Shown: positions 6,114-13,900 of the stretch, piece after piece
Layout: each line of letters starts with the position of its first letter
Numbering within the stretch: position 1 is the first letter of the stretch
NCBI RefSeq assembly: GCF_902381825.1
Contig: NZ_LR698973.1
Location: 899,771 to 950,125 of the forward strand
Length of the DNA stretch: 50,355 nucleotides
Source of the DNA: Pseudocoprococcus catus
GTDB taxonomy: Bacteria; Bacillota; Clostridia; Lachnospirales; Lachnospiraceae
Direction: 5' to 3'
Translations under genes and position numbers: made by a program
The notes under the pieces: model-generated
Told to the model about the DNA's origin: nothing
Seen by the model: the letters and a program-made list of their open reading frames with translations, nothing else
The model's database searches: none

Positions 6114-7031
6114 GTGATTGCGATAATCATAGGAATTGATCATGGCTATTATGCCATTAAAACAAGACAAGTGTCTTTCCCAAGTGGAATTATTGGGTAT
6201 GATTACGAGCCGTATACCATGCAGAATGTTCTGCAATATCAAGGAAAGTATTATGTCTGCGGTACGGGAAGACAGACGCTGGTAAAAAATAAAACGTCAA
6301 ATGATAATTATTATCTGCTGACGTTGGCAGCCATTGCAGAAGAAATCAAGCATCGGAAAGCGGAACGAAAGACAGAGGTAATTCTGGCTGTTGGACTTCC
6401 GCTTTCAAGTTTTGGAAGAGAGAAACAGGGATTCAGGGAGTATCTGTTGCGGAAAGAGCAGCCAGTGCGATTTTTATATGAAAGTGAGTTATATGAGATA
6501 ACAATAAAAGATGTGAAACTGTTCCCACAGGGATACTCTGCGCTTGCTCTGCATCCAGAGTATCTGAAGAATGAACCGTCTGTTCTGCTTGTTGATATTG
6601 GTGGCTGGACCGTTGACCTTATGAGGCTGGACAATGCTGTTCCGAATGCAGCAACGTGCAGAAGTCTGGAACTTGGAGTAATCCGATGTATTGATGAGAC
6701 AGCAGAACAAGTGCGTAGAAATACCGGACTGTCTGTGACAGAAACTCAAATTGAGCGTGTGCTTCGGGGAGAATCTTGCAGTATGGCAGAAGAGGCCAGA
6801 CGGATCATACAGGAAAACGGACGGAAATATATAGAAAGAATACTGTCTGCGGTGACAGAATCCGGGTTTGATCTCCGGGCAGTACCCACCGTATTTATGG
6901 GGGGAGGCTCTGCAATTTTAAAACGCCACGTGACCACACAGGACGCGATTTGCCGCCCCGTTTTTATAGAGGACGTCCATGCCAACGCAACAGGGTATGA
7001 ACGGATTGTAGAGCAGATGTGGACGAGATGA
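6114..7031 (+). CDS. ParM/StbA-like actin-fold segregation ATPase
   Basis: A 305-residue actin-like protein. The nucleotide-binding signatures are visible: phosphate-1 loop IIGIDHGYYAIK near the N-terminus, phosphate-2 LLVDIGGWTVDL (about residues 161-172) and the adenosine motif VFMGGGSAIL (about 261-270). ParM-type proteins polymerise on ATP to push plasmid or excised-element copies apart, linked to DNA by ParR on a centromere. The next gene overlaps it by four bases (ATGA) and has the size expected of ParR. The start is uncertain: GTG 6114 sits only two bases after an AAAGG site, and no ATG is available before G-I-D-H. Hairpins upstream (5947-6063) may be the centromere. Confidence 0.8.
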   Translation: MIAIIIGIDHGYYAIKTRQVSFPSGIIGYDYEPYTMQNVLQYQGKYYVCGTGRQTLVKNKTSNDNYYLLTLAAIAEEIKHRKAERKTEVILAVGLPLSSFGREKQGFREYLLRKEQPVRFLYESELYEITIKDVKLFPQGYSALALHPEYLKNEPSVLLVDIGGWTVDLMRLDNAVPNAATCRSLELGVIRCIDETAEQVRRNTGLSVTETQIERVLRGESCSMAEEARRIIQENGRKYIERILSAVTESGFDLRAVPTVFMGGGSAILKRHVTTQDAICRPVFIEDVHANATGYERIVEQMWTR

Positions 7032-7318
7032 CACGCCCGGTATATTCGTTCCGCCCGAACCTGAAAAATCCAGAACACCAGAGGGCATGGGAGAAATTTC
7101 AAAGTGTTCCAGAAGGGCAGAAAAGCCAGTATCTGGTTCAGGCAATTCTGGAAAAAGAGGATCGGAAATGGATGGAAGAAGTCATTCAAAAGACGATAAA
7201 AGAAAGTGTTCGAGAATTAGGAATATGTGGCACTACGGAACAATCGACAACGAACCCATCATCGGAAGAAATACCAGATCAGATGATGGATTTTCTATCT
7301 CAAATGGAAAATTTGTAA
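7028..7318 (+). CDS. ParR-like centromere-binding partner
   Basis: A 96-residue protein beginning MTRPVYSFRPNLKNPEHQRA, translationally coupled to the ParM-like gene by an ATGA overlap (start ATG 7028; an in-frame GTG at 7019 is less likely). The N-terminal basic strand-like region followed by helices (residues 20-70) is consistent with a small ribbon-helix-helix-type DNA-binding protein, and the acidic flexible tail could contact the ParM-like filament. The assignment rests mainly on gene order and size, because ParR sequences are poorly conserved. Confidence 0.6.
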   Translation: MTRPVYSFRPNLKNPEHQRAWEKFQSVPEGQKSQYLVQAILEKEDRKWMEEVIQKTIKESVRELGICGTTEQSTTNPSSEEIPDQMMDFLSQMENL

Positions 7319-7332
7319 AGGGGGTGAGGCCT

Positions 7333-7412
7333 ATGATTGCACGATACATACATTGTTGGATCTGCTAGGGGTAAGGCATAAAATGCATCGTTATCTTTGG
7401 TGGGTATTGTGA
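7333..7412 (+). other. Two mini-ORFs, possible leader peptides
   Basis: Downstream of a GGGGGTGAGG site, ATG 7333 opens an 11-codon frame (MIARYIHCWIC, stop 7366-7368). After a second GGGGTAAGG site, ATG 7383 opens a nine-codon frame (MHRYLWWVL) in the 154-bp gap before the next gene. Paired tryptophans recall leader peptides, but no terminator/antiterminator pair is evident. Confidence 0.2.
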
Positions 7413-7472
7413 ATAGCTTTCCATGCGGCTTTGGAGTATGTTGTGTGTAGCGAAAGAGAAAGGAGAAAGGTT

Positions 7473-8063
7473 ATGGCAGAAATGAAAAATATCTGCGGAA
7501 AGATCCCGATGGACTTACATGAGAAAGTAAGAGAAGAGATTGAACTCACAGAAAGCAGCACACAAAAATTTTTACAACAGGTCATTGAAGAACATTTCAA
7601 CAGACTGGAAGGAAAAGGAGAAATAAGCATGGGAGCAGTAAGAACAGTAGCAGTACAGGTATCAGAGGAATTATTCCAGAGATTAAAAGTAGTCATCGGA
7701 AAGAAACACATGAAACAGAAAGACTTCTTAATTCAGATTATAGAAGAAGCACTGGAAAAGGCAGAGGCCGAATGGCAAAGCAAAGATCAGCCTGAAGAAT
7801 CCGAACAGACAATTGGAGAATTGGGAACAGAAGAAACACAACCGGAAGAAAGCACTGAGCCGGAAAGGGACAGCGAACCAGAAGAGGAAAGCGAACCAGA
7901 TGGAGAGAGCGAACCGAAAGAGGAAAACGAACCAGAAGGGGAGAGTGAACCGAAAGAGGAAAACGAACCAGAAGGGGACAGCGAACCGGAAGAGGAAACT
8001 GAACCAGAAAGAGAAACTGATCTGGAAGAAGAAACCAAAACAGAAGAACCAACAGAATGGTAA
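7473..8063 (+). CDS. Tandem ribbon-helix-helix-like protein with acidic repeat tail
   Basis: A 196-residue two-part protein. Residues 1-90 contain two similar strand-helix-helix units (KIPMDLHEKVREEI... and VAVQVSEELFQRLKVV...), each resembling a CopG/RHH or Arc-like half, suggesting an internally duplicated DNA-binding or dimerisation module. Residues about 105-196 are a strongly acidic low-complexity tail built of six-residue S-E-P-E-(G/E)-E type repeats. Start ATG 7473 has GAAAGGAGAAAGG just upstream; an in-frame ATG at 7431 lacks a site. Gene order (after ParM/ParR, before a methyltransferase) suggests an element-maintenance role. The tail could act as a DNA mimic or a flexible spacer; neither is shown. 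Confidence 0.65.
   Translation: MAEMKNICGKIPMDLHEKVREEIELTESSTQKFLQQVIEEHFNRLEGKGEISMGAVRTVAVQVSEELFQRLKVVIGKKHMKQKDFLIQIIEEALEKAEAEWQSKDQPEESEQTIGELGTEETQPEESTEPERDSEPEEESEPDGESEPKEENEPEGESEPKEENEPEGDSEPEEETEPERETDLEEETKTEEPTEW
7911..7982 (+). repeat. Two tandem 36-bp coding repeats
   Basis: 7911-7946 and 7947-7982 match at 34 of 36 positions and encode two near-identical 12-residue E-P-K-E-E-N-E-P-E-G-(E/D)-S units; less perfect copies flank them. Slippage would change tail length in frame by 12 residues. Confidence 0.8.
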
Positions 8064-8133
8064 CCAATTGATACAGAATAACGAAGGGCGGTATGAGAAA
8101 TCATGCCGCCTGTTTTTATCAGCAAAAAGGAGG

Positions 8134-9429
8134 TTGATAGCCGCAACCATTCAATTTTTTGATCTCTTTAGCGGAATCGGGGGATTCCGTGAAGGCTTAA
8201 GACGGGCAGGAAACTTTGTCTGTGTCGGACATTGCGAGGTGGAAACTTATGCGGATAAGAACTACCGATTGCTGTTTGACACAGAAGGGGAGTGGTATTG
8301 TAGTGATGCAAGAACAATTGAACCAGAACGAATGCCAGATTTTGATTTACTCTGTGCAGGATTTCCTTGCCAGGCATTCTCTATCGCCGGAAAGCGAGAA
8401 GGATTTGCTGACGCAAGAGGAACTCTCTTTTTTGAAATTGCCCGGATTCTTGAAGCTAAAAGACCATCGTATTTTATCCTTGAAAATGTTCCCGGTTTGT
8501 TATCGCATGACAAAGGCCGGACGTTTTGCACCATCCTCAGTACGCTTTCTGAACTGGGGTATCATGTCGAATGGAAAGTGCTTAACAGCAAGGATTTCGG
8601 AGTCCCCCAAGCAAGAAAGCGGGTGTATATTGTCGGATATCTTGATTTCCGATGTGCCGGAAAAGTATTACCTGAACCAGAAACAAATGGAGCAGCTCTT
8701 GTTCAAATCCGGGCAGGAAGTCAGGGAAAAAGAGTCTACAGTCCCAAAGGATTAAGCTGTACCCTGACATCACAAGCCGGAGGAATGGGTGGAAAGACAG
8801 GATTATATGATGTGGGTGTTCCAATTAAAGAAAATACAAAGCTCGGCTACAAACTTGCAAGAGAGGGTGACAGCATCGATTTAGGCTATGCGAATCTCAA
8901 CAGCAGGAGAGGAAGAGTCGGACACCAGATCGCACATACCCTGACAACAGGTGTTCAACAGGGAACGCTGCACTTTGTCGATCTTTCACCTCCGCCGGTG
9001 GTAACGGAAGAATGCAGAAGCCTGAATACCAGACAATGCGGTGTCCACAAATACAAAGGAGAATGTTCTGGTGTATTAGCAGAGGATGGAGCAAGAGCAG
9101 TCTTAACACCAGCAAAAGAGAATGTTCGTCAGAACGGCAGACGTATGAAAGAACCCGAAGAACCGATGTTTACAATTACTGCAACCGATCGTCATGGCAT
9201 CTTGTATCACGGCAGAATAAGAAGGTTAGTTCCGAGGGAATGTCTGCGACTGCAGGGTTATTACGACTGGCAGATTGATAAGATCATAGACAGCACTTCT
9301 GACGCACAGCTTTATAAACAGGCTGGAAACGGAGTAACTGTCAATGTTATCGAGGCAATTGGCAGATTGTTACAAAAGGCAGACTCCGAACTCAACACAC
9401 AGGAAGTGTCTGAGAAAGGAATCCATTAG
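8134..9429 (+). CDS. DNA (cytosine-5-)-methyltransferase, orphan
   Basis: About 431 residues with all main C5-methyltransferase motifs: I (FFDLFSGIGGFREGL), IV with the catalytic Cys79 (GFPCQAFSIAGKREGF), VI (ENVPG, near residue 117), VIII (QARKRVYIVGY) and X (YKQAGNGVTVNVI). The variable region between VIII and IX (about residues 180-340) is the target-recognition domain. It transfers a methyl group from S-adenosylmethionine to cytosine C5. No restriction endonuclease gene adjoins it, so it probably masks element DNA from host restriction. The start is unclear: the first AAAGGAGG directly abuts TTG 8134 and no ATG precedes motif I, so initiation may be at TTG 8134 or slightly downstream. Confidence 0.9.
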   Translation: MIAATIQFFDLFSGIGGFREGLRRAGNFVCVGHCEVETYADKNYRLLFDTEGEWYCSDARTIEPERMPDFDLLCAGFPCQAFSIAGKREGFADARGTLFFEIARILEAKRPSYFILENVPGLLSHDKGRTFCTILSTLSELGYHVEWKVLNSKDFGVPQARKRVYIVGYLDFRCAGKVLPEPETNGAALVQIRAGSQGKRVYSPKGLSCTLTSQAGGMGGKTGLYDVGVPIKENTKLGYKLAREGDSIDLGYANLNSRRGRVGHQIAHTLTTGVQQGTLHFVDLSPPPVVTEECRSLNTRQCGVHKYKGECSGVLAEDGARAVLTPAKENVRQNGRRMKEPEEPMFTITATDRHGILYHGRIRRLVPRECLRLQGYYDWQIDKIIDSTSDAQLYKQAGNGVTVNVIEAIGRLLQKADSELNTQEVSEKGIH

Positions 9430-9431
9430 GC

Positions 9432-10388
9432 ATGATCGGTATAAAAGACCAATACTTTGGCACAGAAATCGAGATGACAGGAATTACCAGACAACGTGCT
9501 GCAGAAGTTGTTGCTGAAATGTTTGGAACAGAAGCATATTATGACGGCACTACTTATGGAGTCTGGTCAGTGATAGATTTGGAAGGAAAAAAGTGGAAAT
9601 TTATGTCTGATGGGAGCATTTATACACAACGAAAAGTATACGGTCGAATTGTAGACGCAAGTGGAGAATATTCAACAGAAATGGTATCTCCGAAATTATC
9701 CTATGATGAAATGGGTAAGTTACAGGAAGTAGTACGATGTCTGCGACAGCATGGCGGTTTTGTAAATGAGTCCTGTGGTCAGCATGTTCATGTAGATGCA
9801 TCGAATCATACACCGCAGAGTCTGAAAAATGCACTGACAATTATGTATGCAAAGGAAGATATTCTGTTCAAAGCACTGAAAGTGCAGGAGAGAAGAGCAA
9901 ATAGTTATTGTCAGAGGGTGCGACCGGAGGTATTGGAGAAAATCCGAAAAATACCAAATAAATCAATCACAATGGACCGAGTAAGAAATGTCTGGTATGG
10001 AGGCAGGGATGGAAGTCATACCCATTATGATCATACCCGTTATTATGCTCTGAATCTTCATGCTGTGTTTTCAAAAGGAACTTTGGAATGGCGCTGTTTT
10101 GAAAGCACACTTCATGCAGGAAAGGTAAGAGCAAATATTACTCTGGCATTAGCCATTTCCGCACAGGCGATCAATCAGAGATCGACACAGATGAAAAAGA
10201 CACTGATATCAGAAAATCCAGCATTTACATTTCGTACATTTTTATTGAGACTTGGGTTAATTGGAGACGAATATAAAAATGTCCGAAAACATTTGCTGGC
10301 AAATCTGGATGGTGATCTTGCGTGGAGATATGATAAAAGCACGTATGAGTGTTTGAAGAAAAATCAAAGGACAGAAGGAGTCAGATAG
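9432..10388 (+). CDS. Amidoligase-family enzyme
   Basis: A 318-residue protein of the amidoligase family, a glutamine-synthetase-like fold that joins an amine to a carboxylate using ATP. Motifs seen are YFGTEIEMTGI (N-terminal metal-binding glutamates), NESCGQHVHVDAS (His-rich strand, about residues 112-124) and TLEWRCFESTLHAGKVRAN (about 218-236). It starts at ATG 9432, two bases after the methyltransferase stop, and the gamma-glutamylcyclotransferase gene starts 12 bp after its stop. Amidoligase plus cyclotransferase pairs are known from Firmicute mobile elements and are predicted to make and trim gamma-glutamyl or isopeptide linkages. The substrate is unknown; the adjacent large surface adhesin is one candidate. 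Confidence 0.8.
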   Translation: MIGIKDQYFGTEIEMTGITRQRAAEVVAEMFGTEAYYDGTTYGVWSVIDLEGKKWKFMSDGSIYTQRKVYGRIVDASGEYSTEMVSPKLSYDEMGKLQEVVRCLRQHGGFVNESCGQHVHVDASNHTPQSLKNALTIMYAKEDILFKALKVQERRANSYCQRVRPEVLEKIRKIPNKSITMDRVRNVWYGGRDGSHTHYDHTRYYALNLHAVFSKGTLEWRCFESTLHAGKVRANITLALAISAQAINQRSTQMKKTLISENPAFTFRTFLLRLGLIGDEYKNVRKHLLANLDGDLAWRYDKSTYECLKKNQRTEGVR

Positions 10389-10400
10389 AGGTGAGAAAAA

Positions 10401-10883
10401 ATGGAAGATAGATATTACTTCGCTTATGGCAGCAACATGAATCTGGAGCAGATGAAGTACAGGTGTCCGGCTGCGGAAGTTGTGGAAAATGTCCGGCTTG
10501 AAGATTATCGGCTGGCATTTCGAGGAAAGGCTCCGGGTAACGGAGTAGCAACGGTACTGCCGGAAAAGGGAAGCTGTGTCGAAGGAGTTTTATGGAAAAT
10601 CACAGAAGCGTGTGAGAAGAGTCTGGATTTCTATGAAGGATTCCCAAGTTTTTATGGGAAAGAATCGATTCAGGTAAAAAATCAGGATGGAGTGGAGAAA
10701 GAGGTGTTTGTATATATGATGAACGCTCCGCACAAAGATGTTCCGGCAAGACCATCGAAGTTTTATCTGGATGGAATTCTGGAAGGATATAAGGATAACC
10801 AGATTCCAACAGATTCTGTCATGAAAGCGGTGAAGCGTACCAGACAGGAAGTGAAAAAAGAAAAAAATCGATATACAAGATAA
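10401..10883 (+). CDS. Gamma-glutamylcyclotransferase-like protein (AIG2/GGCT)
   Basis: A 160-residue AIG2-like protein. The signature YYFAYGSNMNLEQM near the N-terminus forms the substrate loop, and the segment SLDFYEGFPSFYGKE supplies the conserved glutamate expected to act as general acid/base in release of 5-oxoproline from gamma-glutamyl amines. The basic C-terminal tail (KKEKNRYTR) is unassigned. It is 12 bp downstream of the amidoligase gene with a GAGGTGAG site between them, so the two form an operon and probably act on the same linkage in opposite directions. A strong terminator (10888-10918) closes the unit before the adhesin gene. Confidence 0.8.
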   Translation: MEDRYYFAYGSNMNLEQMKYRCPAAEVVENVRLEDYRLAFRGKAPGNGVATVLPEKGSCVEGVLWKITEACEKSLDFYEGFPSFYGKESIQVKNQDGVEKEVFVYMMNAPHKDVPARPSKFYLDGILEGYKDNQIPTDSVMKAVKRTRQEVKKEKNRYTR

Positions 10884-10887
10884 AACG

Positions 10888-10918
10888 TACCGCAGAGGAA
10901 ACATCTTCTGCGGTATTT
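10888..10918 (+). terminator. Rho-independent terminator after GGCT gene
   Basis: TACCGCAGA (10888-10896) pairs perfectly with TCTGCGGTA (10907-10915), followed by TTT. It insulates the methyltransferase-amidoligase unit from the adhesin gene. Confidence 0.7.
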
Positions 10919-10957
10919 AATTAAAAAAATCTATTTATAATTAGGAAGGAAAAGCAC

Positions 10958-13900
10958 ATGAAGGTTAGAAAATTAAAGACCAGAATAGCTGCTTTTGGAC
11001 TGGCTGTCCTGATGGGCATCAGTACCTTGAGCAGTGTAAATGCGTTTGCGGTCGAACAGACAGGCTCGGAACAGCAGACGGAAGTACAGGCGGTAACAAG
11101 CCAGAAAGATACATCGGTTACAGCAGATGATATCACAAAAGCGGTTTCGGATGAAACATTTGCGGTGGAAACCTGTATGGAAGGAATCCATTATGATGCA
11201 GAAAAAGAAGATGTTACGCTTGTAAGTATCAAAGATGAGAATGGTGGAGAGTATCATTCTGACAAAGCAGGAACATATATTGCCACTTATATGGTCGTTC
11301 CAAAAGATAAGAGTGACAGCTATACCATCACCCGGAAAGTGACTCTGACGGATACAGAAGGTCAGGCACATTCTGAAGAAAATGGTGGAGAGAAACAGAA
11401 GTCAGATACAGAATCTGAAGATGATTCGGATTCGCCTGTGCAGAACTACACAGATGTAGAAATTGAAACATCCGAAGAAGATGCATCTGCACAGGCAGTC
11501 AAAGAACTGAAAGAGGACATCGAAGAGGGAAATGTGATGGTATTGTCTGCGGCTGAAAGAGCTACAAGCAGCGGTTCCACAGTTACATTGACAAAGGGGA
11601 GAACTATTTATTATCCAAGTTATATTGGAAATTATCTTACTTGCCTGTTTACAGTCAATGGGAAAATTGCATACTGCCTTCAGTCCCAGAAAGCATCCCC
11701 ACCGAGTGGAAGTTATGTAGCACAGGTACTGGACAGCAATAAAAATCTACAGAAAGTCCTTTATTATGGTTATGGCGGGGCAGGAGATCTGACAGGAAGT
11801 TATCTGTCTGGAAAAACGGAAGATGAAAAGTATGTGTATACACACATTGCAGCCAGCTACGCTTATGCAGGAGAAGCCGGATTTACAGGGTGTAATTATA
11901 ATGACCTTGTAAATGCAGGGGTTATCGCATATATCAATTATCTGTTTGGACAGGAAGAACCGCCAAAAGGTGAACTGAGCCTTTCAAGCACAAAGCTGAA
12001 TGCAGTACGGGATGGAAACATCCAGAAAACACCAAATATCACACTGTCTGGAGATCACAGAAACTATGTGACATTGAGTGTACCGGAAAATGTGACAGCA
12101 CATAATCTTTCCAAAGGAACAAGTGTTACAAATGGAAAAATCCAGATTTATGGTGGAGATACATTCTATCTGTCTGCGGATTTATTACTGACAGGCAGTT
12201 ATGCTTCCGGCAACTTATATGGTTCTGTCGGAAAGACATGGAGAACACTGGTGCTGACAACCGGAAATTCCAAGCAGGATATCGGTGTATTTGAAAGTGA
12301 AACAGCAGCTCCGGTAAGTTTTAGTGTACAGTGGCTGAATATGACACGCATTGAACTTATGAAGAAAGATGTCAATACACAGAATCTACTGTCAGGAGCA
12401 GTTTATGGTATTTATACTGATAAGAAGTGTGAAAACCTGCTGATGACAATGTCAGCAACCGGAAGAGATGGAAAAGCAGTCAGCGATTATTTTGATTCTG
12501 CACTGAAAACTGTGTATGTAAAAGAGATCACTGCTCCGACAGGATATAAACTGAATACAGAAGTATATAAAGTAGATGTTGCAGCCGGAAAGACATTGAA
12601 TGTAACAGCAACAGATGAGAGAGTCACCGGAAAAGTAAAAATCGCAAAGATCGATAAAGAAACACTTGCATTTAAAGCGCAGGGGGACAGTGCTCTTCGT
12701 GGTGCGGTGTATGGTCTTTATGCCAAAGAGGACATCGTGCATCCGGATGGCACAACAGGAGTTCTGTATAAACAGGACAGCCTGATTGCACAGGGAGTCA
12801 TCGGAGATGACGGAACACTGGAATTTTCAGAATTATACCTTGGAGAAATGTATCTAAAAGAAATCACTCCACCGGAAGGATATACACTGGATACTACCAA
12901 ATATGAGGTATCAGTAACTTATGAAGGTCAGGATGTTGCCGAAGTGACAAGAGACCTTACGGTAAAAGAGCAGGTAAAGAAACAGGCATTCCAGTTGATC
13001 AAAGTCAGTGAAGATGGAGAGCAGACAGAAACGGACCTGGTTGCAGGAGCAAGATTTAAGGTATATCTGATCAGCGACCTGACACAGGTGAAAAATGGGA
13101 AACTGAAACCGTCCAATGGAGAAAGCTATACAGCAAGTGATTTCAAGAATTATGACTTCAGCAAAGAGCAGGTTGCAGTTACTTATGAGAATGGAACCGC
13201 CGTACCAGTACCGGAACTGATCACTGATACCAAAGGATATGCAGTCAGCCCGGAACTGCCGTATGGAAGTTATGTTGTAGTGGAAAGCACTACCCCGGAG
13301 AATCTGAAAACCATTGATCCATTTGTTGTAAATGTGGAAAATGACAGCAGAGAACCAATGCAGTGGAGAGTATTTGATGACCGTCCGTTTGAATTTTTGT
13401 TGAAAATCGTAAAGAAGGATGCACAGACTGGAAATACGGTTTTAAAGGCCGGAGCCTCTTATAAGATTTACGATGTGACAAATAAGAAATATGTGGAACA
13501 GGTTGTTCAGTATCCGAAGAAAGAAAAGATCAGTGTATTCAAAACAAATGAGGAAGGATATCTGATCACACCGCAGGAACTGAAGTGCGCTACCTATCGA
13601 ATCGAAGAAGTAAAAGCACCGGAAGGATTTGTAAGACAGGGAAGCGAAGAGTCCCTGTATGATGGAACAACGATTATTTCACCATTAGAGCAGACTACAA
13701 AAGGAACATATAAAGAAAATCCACAGAATGGTATTGTAATTACAGTATCCTCAAACACTGCACATCAGATTGATCCGGATACAGGAGCTGCGATTGTAGA
13801 AGTAGAACAGAAAAATGACGAACAGGTAGGAAGCCTGCTCCTGACGAAAAAGGGAGAACAGCTTACCGAAGTAACCGGAGATTCTGTTCTGGCAAAAGTA

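Noticed and set aside
7813..8133. N-terminal extension of the methyltransferase frame rich in K, R and N
   Set aside because: It is the other reading frame of the acidic-repeat gene at 7473-8063; methyltransferase homology begins only at about 8152.
7728..8150. Long minus-strand frames opposite the acidic repeats
   Set aside because: Repetitive GAA/CCA codons make stop-free frames on both strands; no start signal or recognisable protein.
8216..8755. Long open frame overlapping the methyltransferase gene (+ strand)
   Set aside because: It lies wholly inside the C5-methyltransferase gene in another frame, and the host frame carries all catalytic motifs. No ribosome-binding site or family match.
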